From positions 248,001 to 312,000 of the forward strand of contig NZ_FNEM01000004.1 of NCBI RefSeq assembly GCF_900100175.1: a DNA stretch of 64,000 bases, given 5' to 3'. Of the stretch, positions 1 through 8,280 are shown piece by piece. Both the position numbers and the translations under genes were made by a program. Source of the DNA: Ferrimonas sediminum. GTDB lineage: Bacteria > Pseudomonadota > Gammaproteobacteria > Enterobacterales > Shewanellaceae. The notes below the pieces were generated by a model. The model saw only the letters and a list, made by a program, of their open reading frames with translations. It was not told the DNA's origin and ran no database searches. Each line of letters starts with the position of its first letter. The first letter of the stretch is position 1.

Positions 1-1355
1 CGCCCGCAGATCAGGGGTACGTCCGGGTCATCCATGCCTCTCCCGACGCGCCCAAGGTGAATGTGCTGGTGAACGGCAGTGCGGTACTCACCAACGTGGA
101 CTACCAACAAGCCTCCTCCCTGCTGGCTTTGGACGCAGGCAGTTACCAGATTCAGGTGGACGGCATTCTGGCCGACGGCACCACAGCCACCGTGTTTGAC
201 GGTACCGTGGACGTCGATGCCGACACCGAGTACAACGTCGTCGCCACCGGCCTGGTGGCCTCCCTGCTCGCCGGCAACGGCGACACGCCATTCGCGCCAG
301 TAGTCGTACCGCGTCCGGCGCTGGGCAACGATGCCCTGACCCAGTTGCGACTGCAGGTACTGCACAGCGCACCGGCCGTCGGCCGGGTCGGTGTCCACGT
401 CACCGGCGCCGACGACCCGCTGTCTGCCGCCACCGAGTTGACCGAGCTGAGTTTTGGCGAGTTCACACCGGCTCCGGTGACGGTGGATCCCGGCACCTAC
501 CGCGTTCGCCTGACGGATCCCGATGACCCCAGCGTAGTGGCCTATGACAGCGGCACCCTGGCACTGACCAGTGTCGCCGATCTGTTCATTGCGGCCGTCG
601 CCAATACCCAGGCCGGCCCGGCACCGGTCAATCTGCTGGTGGCCGACAACAGTGCCGATGAGTCCGGTAACGATGCCGCCATCATTCAGGACAGTCAGCT
701 GATGGCCGGGCTGCGAGCCAGCCACGGCATTGCTGCGGTCGGCGGCGTTGACATCTGGGTCAATGGTCAGGCTCCGGATGCCGCGTCGCCCCTGTACAAC
801 CTGACTTTCGCCAACACCACGCCGGCGCAAGGCTTCCTGAGCCTGGATGCCGACACCTATCAGATACAGGTTGCCGCCAACGCCACCTCCACCGTGCTCA
901 TCGACATCCCCGAGCTGCCACTGGCTGCCGGCACCGCCTACAGCGCCATCGCAGTCATCGACGCCATGGGAATGCCGACGCTTTGGGCGGTAGAGGAAGA
1001 TCTGCGAGCCATCGCCACCGAAGCGCGACTGCGGGTGTTTCACGCCAGCGCCTCGGCGGGCAATGTGGACATCTATCTCAGCGCCGACATGATGGCCGAC
1101 GACGGTGACATCAAACTGGCCGGCGTGCCCTATCTGGCGGAATCCGGCATCCTTGGCATTCCCCCGGGCAATTACTACCTGTTGATTACTCCGGAGAATA
1201 CCCCTGAGGTCATCGCCGTGGGGCCGGCGATGCTGGAACTGCAAGCAGGCATGCGCTACACCGCCATCGCCGTCGATGACCCGGACAACACCACCGGACT
1301 GGCCACACCGGGCATCGATATCGGCGTGATCACCTTAGACGGCCTGGCGCCTTAG
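1..1355 (+). CDS. DUF4397 repeat protein (5' end outside window)
   Basis: The reading frame is open from base 3 and has no convincing start inside the window, so the gene begins upstream; the GTG at 57 lies inside a DUF4397 motif (VRVIHASPDAP just before it). Four diverged copies of the DUF4397 unit follow one another, recognised by VRVIHASPDAP, LQVLHSAPAVG, LRASHGIAAVG and LRVFHASASAG, each followed by a short 'V-D-V-x-V-x-G' type strand. DUF4397 units are extracytoplasmic beta-sandwich domains in secreted or lipid-anchored proteins with no assigned catalytic role. The signal peptide would lie outside the window. A good intrinsic terminator follows the stop codon. Function is unknown; an adhesion or cell-surface role is only a guess. 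Confidence 0.8.
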   Translation, partial: PADQGYVRVIHASPDAPKVNVLVNGSAVLTNVDYQQASSLLALDAGSYQIQVDGILADGTTATVFDGTVDVDADTEYNVVATGLVASLLAGNGDTPFAPVVVPRPALGNDALTQLRLQVLHSAPAVGRVGVHVTGADDPLSAATELTELSFGEFTPAPVTVDPGTYRVRLTDPDDPSVVAYDSGTLALTSVADLFIAAVANTQAGPAPVNLLVADNSADESGNDAAIIQDSQLMAGLRASHGIAAVGGVDIWVNGQAPDAASPLYNLTFANTTPAQGFLSLDADTYQIQVAANATSTVLIDIPELPLAAGTAYSAIAVIDAMGMPTLWAVEEDLRAIATEARLRVFHASASAGNVDIYLSADMMADDGDIKLAGVPYLAESGILGIPPGNYYLLITPENTPEVIAVGPAMLELQAGMRYTAIAVDDPDNTTGLATPGIDIGVITLDGLAP

Positions 1356-1378
1356 TCCGGCTCACTGACGACCACCTC

Positions 1379-1405
1379 AAGGGGAGACCGGTGGCCTCCC
1401 CTTTT
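1379..1405 (+). terminator. Intrinsic terminator after the DUF4397 gene
   Basis: AAGGGGAG (1379-1386) pairs with CTCCCCTT (1396-1403) across an ACCGGTGGC-type loop and is followed by Ts. It separates the DUF4397 gene from the peptidase gene at 1501. Confidence 0.8.
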
Positions 1406-1500
1406 CTTTGTTTCCCGCCGCCAGCCATACTGTTCAGTATTGCACCTGTTATGCTAGTGTTTGCTGTTCGCCAAACAGAGAATAATCATAAGGAAACAGG

Positions 1501-3090
1501 ATGTTCGCTTTCCAAAGGCTCACAGCCGGGTTGTGCCTGCTGGCCAGTTCCATGGCCGTTTTCGCCACCGACAGCGGTGACTTCAACGACACCAACCTGC
1601 ACCAGCACATCAAAACCCTGGCCTCAGACCAATACGGCGGCCGCGGCCCCCTGAGCCCGGGTGAGCGCCTCAGCATCGACTACATTGCCGGTCAGTTTAA
1701 ACAACTCGGCCTCGAGCCCGGTTATCAGGGCCAGTACCTGCAACCCGTGCCTCTGGCCCAGGTCACCGCCGATCAGGCCATGACCCTGACCGTCGGTGAA
1801 CAGCAGTTTAAAGTGGGCAGCGACTTCACCGCCCGCACCCATCAGATGCGCGACCACATCGAACTGAAGCAGTCCGAACTGGTATTTGTGGGCTATGGCA
1901 TCAACGCACCGGAATACCAGTGGAACGATTATCGGGGTGTGGACGTCACCGGCAAGACGGTGGTAATGCTGGTCAATGACCCGGGCTTTGCCACCCAGGA
2001 TCCGACCCTGTTTAAGGGCAACGCCATGACCTACTATGGCCGCTGGACCTACAAATACGAAGAGGCTGCCCGTCAGGGGGCCGCCGCCGCGTTGATCATC
2101 CACCAGACCGATGCCGCCGGCTACGCCTGGGGTGTGGTGGAAAACTCCAACACCGGCAGCAAATACACCCTGGTGGACAACCAGGGCAATGCCGAACAGC
2201 TGCCGGTGATGGGTTGGTTGCATCAGGAGGCCGCCAAGCGGCTGTTTACCTCTGCCAAGCTGGATCTCAATGCCCTCAGCCGCCAGGCGGCTCAACCGGG
2301 TTTTAAAGCGGTTAAGATGAACCAGGCCGCCAGCCTGAGCTTTGCCAACCGCAGCACCCAGGCCACCTCCCACAATGTGCTGGCCAGCATTCCCGGTGGC
2401 GAGCGGCCGGACGAAGTGGTGATGATTCATGCCCACTGGGATCACCTCGGCACCAACGAAAGCGATGGCCACATCTACAACGGCGCCATCGATAACGCCA
2501 CCGGCGTCGCCGGCATTCTGGAACTGGCCCGGGTCCTGAAAGCCCAGCACGCCATCACCCCGTTTAAGCGAACCCTGATGTTTGCCAGTTTCACCGCCGA
2601 GGAAACCGGCATGATCGGTGCCCAGCAATTTGCTGAGCATCCTCCCATTCCCACCAAACAGATAGTGGCCTTTCTCAACATCGATGGCATGAACGTCGGC
2701 GACCAGTTAAGCTACATCCTTCGTTACGGAGACGGGGTCTCGGAACTGGAAGCCTACCTTCAAAAAGGGGCGGCCGAACAAGGACGTACCGTTAAACCCG
2801 ACCCTCGCCCCCAGGCCGGATTGCTGTACCGCAGCGATCATTTCGCCATGGCCAAGCAGGGGGTTCCCGGCCTGCTGTTTATGAGCCTGGGTGATAACGA
2901 TCCGGACTACATTCCTCATCGTTATCACAAACCGGCGGACGATTACGATCCTCGCTGGTCACTGGCGGGCATGAAACAGGATCTGGCGCTGATGGCCACT
3001 ATGGCCGCCGACCTGGCCAATAACTCTGACTGGCCCAAATGGTTGGAAGAGTCTGAATTTAAAACACGTCGAGCCCAAGACGGGCGTTAA
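1501..3090 (+). CDS. Secreted M28 family zinc metallopeptidase with PA domain
   Basis: A 529-residue exported aminopeptidase of family M28. Residues 1-22 form a signal peptide ending near VFA-TD. A protease-associated insert occupies roughly 135-270. The M28 core follows with the expected di-zinc ligands: H312 and D314 in HAHWDHLG, D331 in DNATG, E367/E368 in AEETG, D395 in NIDGMN and H447 in RSDHF. It would remove N-terminal residues from peptides in the periplasm or outside the cell. AAGGAAACAGG precedes the ATG. An ABC-2 permease gene starts 9 bases after its stop and an ATPase gene overlaps that, so the three are probably one transcript; a functional link between peptidase and exporter is inference. 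Confidence 0.9.
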   Translation: MFAFQRLTAGLCLLASSMAVFATDSGDFNDTNLHQHIKTLASDQYGGRGPLSPGERLSIDYIAGQFKQLGLEPGYQGQYLQPVPLAQVTADQAMTLTVGEQQFKVGSDFTARTHQMRDHIELKQSELVFVGYGINAPEYQWNDYRGVDVTGKTVVMLVNDPGFATQDPTLFKGNAMTYYGRWTYKYEEAARQGAAAALIIHQTDAAGYAWGVVENSNTGSKYTLVDNQGNAEQLPVMGWLHQEAAKRLFTSAKLDLNALSRQAAQPGFKAVKMNQAASLSFANRSTQATSHNVLASIPGGERPDEVVMIHAHWDHLGTNESDGHIYNGAIDNATGVAGILELARVLKAQHAITPFKRTLMFASFTAEETGMIGAQQFAEHPPIPTKQIVAFLNIDGMNVGDQLSYILRYGDGVSELEAYLQKGAAEQGRTVKPDPRPQAGLLYRSDHFAMAKQGVPGLLFMSLGDNDPDYIPHRYHKPADDYDPRWSLAGMKQDLALMATMAADLANNSDWPKWLEESEFKTRRAQDGR

Positions 3091-3099
3091 GGAGATCGG

Positions 3100-3927
3100 G
3101 TGAGCAGTCACTCTCTGTCAATGAGGCACGTCGGCCTGACCGCCGGCTTTGAACTCAAACGGTTATTTCAAACCAAACGGGGGCTACTGTGGTTGCTGGC
3201 CTTCGCGTTGGTGTGGGGACTGCTGCTGCGTTACCCCATCCTTCAGGCCAGCGATCTGCTGAGAAATCCGCAGATGCAGGAGTTTGTCACCGCCCTGCTC
3301 GGGGAGGGGGGTATCGCCGCCCTGTTTGACTGGCCCCACCCGGAGCTGGCGGTATACTGGGGGCTGGCGCTGTTGCTGTACCCCATGACCGCCATCGGCC
3401 TGTGCGCCGACCAGATGGCCTCGGATCTGCAACGGGGCACCCTGCGGTTTCTGACCCTGCGCTGTAGCCGCGACAGCCTGCTGCTGGGTCGGTTTCTGGG
3501 GCTGATGCTGATCCAGATGGCGATGGTCCTCAGCTCGGTAATGGCCACCATCGGCCTGGCGCTGTACAACGGCGATACCCAACTGATGTCTCTGCTGAGC
3601 CACGCCCTGCTGATCAGCCTTAACCTGCTGCTGGTGCTGTTGCCGTTCACCGCCACCATGGCCCTGCTGTCGCTGATCGCCAAATCCGGACGGCAGGCGG
3701 TGGTGCTGGCCAGCCTGTTCTGGCTGTTCACCCCGTTGCTGATCGGCCTGCTGGCGATGATCTATGCCCCGCTGGAGACGCTGCGCTTTCTGGTTCCCGG
3801 TGGCCAACTCGGCGACCTCATCGGCACTTCGCCGGCCCAGGCTCTGTCACTGGCCTGGCTACCGGTCGCCCAGGCCCTGCTGATGCTGGTGCTGGCCCAG
3901 ATGACCCTGAAGAGGACGGCCCTGTAA
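3100..3927 (+). CDS. ABC-2 type transporter permease
   Basis: A 275-residue integral membrane protein with about six hydrophobic segments. The stretch near residue 110 (DQMASDLQRGTLRFLTLR) is the cytoplasmic loop typical of ABC-2 permeases, where 'D...G..R.L...P.sR' couples to the ATPase. It starts with GTG behind GGAGATCGG and its stop codon overlaps the ATG of the ATPase gene at 3927, which supports translational coupling and a two-component exporter. Substrate cannot be told from the sequence; such exporters move drugs, lipids, polysaccharides or Na+. Confidence 0.85.
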   Translation: MSSHSLSMRHVGLTAGFELKRLFQTKRGLLWLLAFALVWGLLLRYPILQASDLLRNPQMQEFVTALLGEGGIAALFDWPHPELAVYWGLALLLYPMTAIGLCADQMASDLQRGTLRFLTLRCSRDSLLLGRFLGLMLIQMAMVLSSVMATIGLALYNGDTQLMSLLSHALLISLNLLLVLLPFTATMALLSLIAKSGRQAVVLASLFWLFTPLLIGLLAMIYAPLETLRFLVPGGQLGDLIGTSPAQALSLAWLPVAQALLMLVLAQMTLKRTAL

Positions 3928-4838
3928 TGTTGATTCATGCACACCAACTCAGTAAAAGCTACGGCAGCAAGCTGGCCCTCGACCGGGTCGACCTGACGCT
4001 CGATGGCAGCGACAGCATCGCCCTGGTCGGCCCCAACGGCGCTGGCAAAACCACACTGATGTCGCTGATTTGCGGCTACCTTCAACCCAGCAGCGGCTCG
4101 CTATCAGTGTTGGGCCAGGCGCCGGGCAGCAGTGAACTGCTGGGTCAGCTCAGCGCCCTGCCTCAGGACGCCCAACTGGATCCCGGCTTCAGCATCGGCA
4201 TTCAGCTGCGCCACTTCGGTGCCCTGCAGGGGATGAGTAAAAGCGAGGCGGACCGAGAAGCCCGGCGGGTACTGGATCTGGTGCAGCTGGCAGACACCTT
4301 TTCCAGCCGCCCTCAGGACCTCAGCCACGGCATGCGCAAGCGGGTAACCATTGCTCAGGCCCTGATGGGCCAGCCCAAGCTGGTCCTGCTGGATGAACCC
4401 ACCGCGGGGCTGGATCCAGCCAACGCCCGCGCCGTCCGGGAGCTGGTCAACAACTTGCGGGGGCAGTGCCACTTTCTGATCAGCTCCCATAACCTGGAAG
4501 AGCTGCAGAAGATGTGCTCCACGGTATTGCACATCGAGCAGGGCCGCATCAGCCAGACCCTGGAGGTGCATGGTGGCCAGAATGACGCCATCTTAACCCT
4601 GACCCTGGCACCGCAATCCGGCAAAGACGCCGGACGCTGGCTCGGGCAGTTGCCGGGCGTCAATGAGGTGACTCACAAGGGGCAACAGGAGTTTCTGCTC
4701 AGGTACGACAACAACGCCCACCCCCAGTTCGACATCGAACTGTTGCAGGCCTTGCACCAACAGCAGATGGAGTACCGGCAACTGGGCCGAGGACTGAGCC
4801 TGGAAGACCGGCTGTTCAGCGGCTCAAGTACCGAATAA
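3927..4838 (+). CDS. ABC transporter ATP-binding protein
   Basis: A 303-residue ATPase partner of the permease at 3100. Walker A is GPNGAGKTT (about residues 35-43), the signature is the LSHGM variant of LSGGQ near residue 133, and Walker B with its glutamate is LVLLDEPTAGLD; the H-loop is SSHNLEE. About 90 C-terminal residues follow the nucleotide-binding domain, as in many ABC-2 exporter ATPases. Its ATG shares one base with the stop of the permease gene (TAATG). A bidirectional hairpin terminator follows the stop. Confidence 0.9.
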   Translation: MLIHAHQLSKSYGSKLALDRVDLTLDGSDSIALVGPNGAGKTTLMSLICGYLQPSSGSLSVLGQAPGSSELLGQLSALPQDAQLDPGFSIGIQLRHFGALQGMSKSEADREARRVLDLVQLADTFSSRPQDLSHGMRKRVTIAQALMGQPKLVLLDEPTAGLDPANARAVRELVNNLRGQCHFLISSHNLEELQKMCSTVLHIEQGRISQTLEVHGGQNDAILTLTLAPQSGKDAGRWLGQLPGVNEVTHKGQQEFLLRYDNNAHPQFDIELLQALHQQQMEYRQLGRGLSLEDRLFSGSSTE

Positions 4839-4846
4839 TCCACAAC

Positions 4847-4879
4847 AAAAAAAACGCCGGCGCAATGCCGGCGTTTCAT
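4847..4879. terminator. Bidirectional intrinsic terminator
   Basis: AAACGCCGGC (4852-4861), loop GCAAT, GCCGGCGTTT (4867-4876), with A-rich sequence on the left and TTTCATTT on the right. It can end both the ABC operon on the plus strand and the porin/FMN/PepSY operon on the minus strand. Confidence 0.8.
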
Positions 4880-4894
4880 TTCAGCTCTAGGAAG

Positions 4895-5590
4895 TTAACG
4901 ACGTCGGCCCCAGATAACAAAGCCGGTACAGGCTATGGCAATGGCCATCAGGGCCACGATCGTCATTAACCATTCCCCTACAGCACCGAAAATTCGGCCA
5001 CTGTGCAATGACAACAGCAGTCGCTCAACGCTGACACCGATCCCCTCCACGTCGAGTCCCTCAGGCAAGCGGGCTTCGCTCGCGGTCGCGGCGGGTGTCA
5101 TGACTGTCAGTTCGGACACTTCGGGTGGCTGCTCCAACCACCAGTCCAGCTGCCACAAGGCGCCGGAGTGGTCGGAGAGCAGAGGCAAACCCTCGGCAGA
5201 AACCCCGGCCAGGCGACGCCCAGACAGCGGAATGGTATCCACCAACTCCCCTTCAAGGGTCAACAGCCACAGCTGACTCTGATCGCTGGCCAGCAAAGAC
5301 TCCGCTCCGGCCAAAACCCCGGAGAGATCCCCATCCAAGACGCCAATCTTTCCCTGAGCGGTAACCAATAGGTTATCCACCTGATACAACTGGTGCTCCA
5401 CCACTCCCTGAACCGTGGGCACAGGCAAATCGGCCACGGCATACCAGAGAGATTCGGTTAACACCGGTTTATCCAGCCCCAGGCGGTGGCTGTGTTGTAA
5501 CATCAGGCCGGTGGTCGCCAACAACAGTATCCAGGCACACACCAGGATGCCGATTTTGCTGTGCCAACGGGTCAGGGTTCGGATTTTCAT
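4895..5590 (-). CDS. PepSY-associated membrane protein
   Basis: A 231-residue protein with one transmembrane helix at each end (about 13-31 and 205-226) and a periplasmic middle part. The C-terminal motif LHSGRIFG followed by a long hydrophobic stretch ending GRRR is the hallmark of PepSY-associated TM proteins. Histidines at H10, H33, H35 and H196 border the two helices and could ligate haem b; that is inference from related transmembrane reductases. It overlaps the FMN-binding gene by four bases and is the last gene of a Fur-boxed operon. It most likely passes electrons across the inner membrane to the FMN-binding partner. Confidence 0.75.
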   Translation of the reverse strand: MKIRTLTRWHSKIGILVCAWILLLATTGLMLQHSHRLGLDKPVLTESLWYAVADLPVPTVQGVVEHQLYQVDNLLVTAQGKIGVLDGDLSGVLAGAESLLASDQSQLWLLTLEGELVDTIPLSGRRLAGVSAEGLPLLSDHSGALWQLDWWLEQPPEVSELTVMTPAATASEARLPEGLDVEGIGVSVERLLLSLHSGRIFGAVGEWLMTIVALMAIAIACTGFVIWGRRR

Positions 5591-6123
5591 TGGGTCACAT
5601 GTTCAGCCAGGAAAAGCGCCATTTTAGCGGTTCTGTTCATGGCGTAAACCGACAGGGTTGCACCACTGATACCGTCAATAGAGTCCGACAGCTTACTGTC
5701 CTCCAGAGAAACTCCATGATACTGCTTGGTGAAGGCATCTCGGTGGATCTCCCAGCCCCGGTGTTCCCGGAAAACCAGTACTTTAGCTTGAACGATGGCG
5801 TTGTTCTCCACCACATAGCCAAAGGTAATGGGCTGATCTTTACCGATGGACTCCAGGATCCAGGCGGTGCGAGCCCCCTGTAGCCAGTAACGAACCCGCA
5901 ATTTGGGGTAACGCTCACCCATCAACTCTGTCAGTTCGGACTTGAGATCACCCTTAAGCCACAGGGTCCCTTTCTCTGCCTCGCCGCCCCCAAACGCCTG
6001 GGACAGGAACGCCTCCTGACTCAGGTACTCGGAAGCCGCGTGCGCCGTGATTAACAGCGAAGGCAGCAGGGTCATCAATAAAGCAAACAGGGGGCCTCGG
6101 CCCCCTTTCAACAACGTCAGCAT
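5587..6123 (-). CDS. Periplasmic FMN-binding domain protein
   Basis: A 178-residue exported protein: K/R-containing start, hydrophobic core, and AHA-AS cleavage near residue 29. The C-terminal third carries the FMN_bind signature DGISGATLS (about 150-158), where ApbE attaches FMN through a phosphoester. The usual acceptor is threonine; here the matching residue is S158. The ATG lies one base after the porin stop codon (TAAGATG) with no clear ribosome binding site, suggesting coupling to the porin. A GC-rich hairpin GGGGGCC/GGCCCCC (about 6090-6106) lies inside its first codons. The next gene encodes a PepSY membrane protein. Probable role: flavin electron carrier in the periplasm. Confidence 0.8.
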   Translation of the reverse strand: MLTLLKGGRGPLFALLMTLLPSLLITAHAASEYLSQEAFLSQAFGGGEAEKGTLWLKGDLKSELTELMGERYPKLRVRYWLQGARTAWILESIGKDQPITFGYVVENNAIVQAKVLVFREHRGWEIHRDAFTKQYHGVSLEDSKLSDSIDGISGATLSVYAMNRTAKMALFLAEHVTQ

Positions 6124-6124
6124 C

Positions 6125-7321
6125 TTAGAAAGAATAGCCTACGCCCAGGTTGAAACCATTCTGGTTCTTGTCGCTGTCGTTGTCCTGCCACTGGTAATCG
6201 GCCTTGAACACAACGCGAGGGTGAATCCAGTAGTTCACACCGATATCGGTCTGAGCCTTGGCACTGTCGGCACTGTCGCCGGCCTGGTTATCCCAGGTGC
6301 TGTAACGGGCGAAGACACCCATCTTGTCAGTCACCATGTAGCTTGGCTCCAGGTACCAGCCATTCTGCTCGTCGGCACCCATGGACTTAGGACCGTCGCC
6401 ATCCAGCATCCACATGCCGTACAGGCCACGCAGACGGAAAGCCTCATACTGCCAGTCCACGTGGGCTTCCAGCATGGTCGCGCTGCCAGCATCGGCATCC
6501 TGGGACTGAGTCACGTCTTCCTGGTATTGAACGCTACCGCCCAGAGTCAGGCCAGGGATACCGGCGTAGGATACGGCCAGGGTAACGGCCAGATCTTCGG
6601 CATTGGCCTTGGCCACTTTCTGACGACCGGAACGGATAGAGTATTTGGCATCGGCATTGGTCTCCAGACCACTGTGCACGAAGCCTTGCAGGGTAACGCC
6701 ATTATCCAGGCGACCAATCAGGCCGGTACCGGCTTCCCACCAAGTGGTCGGCAGAATGTACTTTTCGACGTTGTTACGCTCAACGCCGTAGAAGGTATCC
6801 GGTTCGTGGGTTTCGTTCAGCAGGCCCACAGGCAGCAGGAACAGACCGGAACGCGAGGTCAGGTTAGAGGACAGATCCCAGTCGATGTAGGCCTGTTCCA
6901 GCTCCACTTCACCAGGCTTGTCGTCACCGGACAGGGAGTGCTCCAGTTCCACCTCAGAGAAGAAGCGGATGGTATCGCTGAACTCATAGCCGAACATCAT
7001 AACGAAGCGGTGGAAGTCGACAGACTTCTTGTCACTGGCTCCGCCTTCGCCTTGCAGGTTGTTATAGTGCAGTTCGCCATAACCACCAATGGACAGCTTG
7101 TCCAAAGCGCTCTTACCACTGTCGGCTTCAACCGCTTCCACGGCGGCTTCGACCGCATCCTGGTTCTCTTGAACCTGACGGCTAAGTGCTTCAATCGCTG
7201 CGGCTTGCTGCTTAATCAGATCCTGCTGTGCTTTCAGCTGGGCTTCAACAGTGTCGGCGGCAAAGGCGCTGTTGGCCATCAGTGCCAGGGCAATACCGGT
7301 AACCAGTGGTTTCAGTTTCAT
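6125..7321 (-). CDS. Outer-membrane porin with coiled-coil N-terminus, Fur-linked
   Basis: A 398-residue protein with signal peptide (MKLKPLVTGIALALMANSAFA), then a short coiled coil (about 25-60, rich in Q, A and E), then a beta-barrel of alternating residues that ends in YSF, the usual C-terminal barrel signal. It resembles OprO/OprP-like porins. I chose the ATG at 7321 because GGGGAAG lies 9 bases upstream and the signal peptide begins there; in-frame ATGs up to 7354 only add residues before it. A near-consensus Fur box lies about 60 bases upstream, so iron starvation probably induces it. It heads the operon porin, FMN-binding protein, PepSY protein. Confidence 0.85.
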   Translation of the reverse strand: MKLKPLVTGIALALMANSAFAADTVEAQLKAQQDLIKQQAAAIEALSRQVQENQDAVEAAVEAVEADSGKSALDKLSIGGYGELHYNNLQGEGGASDKKSVDFHRFVMMFGYEFSDTIRFFSEVELEHSLSGDDKPGEVELEQAYIDWDLSSNLTSRSGLFLLPVGLLNETHEPDTFYGVERNNVEKYILPTTWWEAGTGLIGRLDNGVTLQGFVHSGLETNADAKYSIRSGRQKVAKANAEDLAVTLAVSYAGIPGLTLGGSVQYQEDVTQSQDADAGSATMLEAHVDWQYEAFRLRGLYGMWMLDGDGPKSMGADEQNGWYLEPSYMVTDKMGVFARYSTWDNQAGDSADSAKAQTDIGVNYWIHPRVVFKADYQWQDNDSDKNQNGFNLGVGYSF

Positions 7322-7379
7322 GTGCATCATCTTCCCCAAGGGTAAATTAGCCAAAGTGGCTTCTCTTTAAATTTTCCCA

Positions 7380-7398
7380 AATGATAGCCATTTTCATT
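7380..7398 (-). promoter_or_regulatory. Fur box upstream of the porin operon
   Basis: AATGATAGCCATTTTCATT matches the 19-base Fur consensus (a run of ATGATA-type hexamers) at 16 of 19 positions in the alignment I made. It lies about 60 bases before the porin start, where a Fur repressor would block the promoter in iron-replete cells. Binding itself is inferred. Confidence 0.75.
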
Positions 7399-7780
7399 TG
7401 CATTACCAGTATTTTTCACATTTTTTTCACCGCGCCAGCAATCGGCTTCACTAGCCTCTTCCCCAAAAAGAACACAATTCACCGTACATTGATCACATCC
7501 CGCTTTGCTGAAACAAAAAAACAGCTAAATATCAGCAATATGAAAACAGTCATTCAAACTGAATATTCAGATATGCGAACGTGATCGTGGTCGCATTCGC
7601 ATCAAAAAGATGCGTTTCTCTGATGAGAGGCCAAAACTTAAGGTCATGATTAAGAAGGGCTAATCTTAAGCGAACAGGTCATACCCGGAGGAGTAAGCAA
7701 ACAACATTCAGAAAATTCAGCCGGGATTCAGGCCGCTGCTATCATCATTATCAGGGTAAATTCTTTGTTAGGAGTGTTGC
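7399..7780. other. Intergenic region, no gene supported
   Basis: About 380 AT-rich bases between the porin promoter and the glycine-zipper gene. A 67-codon open frame starts inside the Fur box and has no ribosome binding site, so I do not call it. Two features stand out: a small hairpin CGCATC-AAAAA-GATGCG followed by TTT (7598-7617), and two CTTAAG hexamers 28 bases apart (7637 and 7665) in the likely promoter zone of the downstream gene. Confidence 0.5.
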
Positions 7781-8242
7781 ATGCTGCGCACCATTTTGGC
7801 CCTGACGTTGGCCACTCTCTCCCTGAGCACCGTGGCTCAGGATTACATCATCTACCCGGCGGCCGGCCAGGACGCCGAGCAACAGAAACAGGACACACTC
7901 GAGTGCCAGGCCTGGGCCACTGAAAATACCGGGGTGGATCCGGTGCAACTGGCCAGCCAACCTGCCCCAGCCAGTCAGCAAACCGGGGGTGAACGCGCCC
8001 GTGGTGCCCTGGGCGGAGCGGCGGCGGGAGCCGCCATTGGTGCCATTGCCGGCGATGCGGGTGAAGGTGCAGCCATCGGTGCGGCAGTCGGGACAATGCG
8101 AGGGGGGTCTAAGAGGCGTCAAGCCGAAGCCGCCAACCAACAAGCCCAGGCCAATGCCCAAGCCGATAAAGACAGCCAGATGGCGATGTACACTCGAGCG
8201 TTCAAAGCCTGCATGGAGGGGCGCGAGTACAGCCTGCAATAA
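7781..8242 (+). CDS. Glycine-zipper envelope protein
   Basis: A 153-residue exported protein. Residues 1-19 are a signal peptide ending TVA-QD. Residues about 70-110 form a glycine zipper (ALGGAAAGAAIGAIAGDAG) of the kind that packs helices in membranes or against the outer membrane, as in Rick_17kDa/SlyB-like proteins. A Q/A-rich helix and a 'FKACMEGREY' end follow; the 'AC' pairing with C39 may form a disulfide. It ends at a strong palindromic terminator shared with the convergent MAPEG gene. Precise function unknown; envelope stability is the usual guess. Confidence 0.75.
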   Translation: MLRTILALTLATLSLSTVAQDYIIYPAAGQDAEQQKQDTLECQAWATENTGVDPVQLASQPAPASQQTGGERARGALGGAAAGAAIGAIAGDAGEGAAIGAAVGTMRGGSKRRQAEAANQQAQANAQADKDSQMAMYTRAFKACMEGREYSLQ

Positions 8243-8252
8243 TAGTGAACTC

Positions 8253-8280
8253 CTTTGGCCTGAGTGCACTCAGGCCAAAG
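8253..8280. terminator. Palindromic bidirectional terminator-like hairpin
   Basis: CTTTGGCCTGAG (8253-8264), TGCA, CTCAGGCCAAAG (8269-8280): a perfect 12-base stem. It lies between convergent genes and its right arm overlaps the last codons of the MAPEG gene. T-runs are short, so termination efficiency is uncertain. Confidence 0.65.

Noticed and set aside
6047-7345. 432-codon plus-strand open frame opposite the porin
   Set aside because: It is antisense to a clear porin with signal peptide and barrel end; its residues look like GC-biased shadow text without any motif.
7381-7584. 67-codon AT-rich frame after the Fur box
   Set aside because: Its ATG lies inside the Fur box and has no ribosome binding site; codon use looks like non-coding AT-rich DNA.
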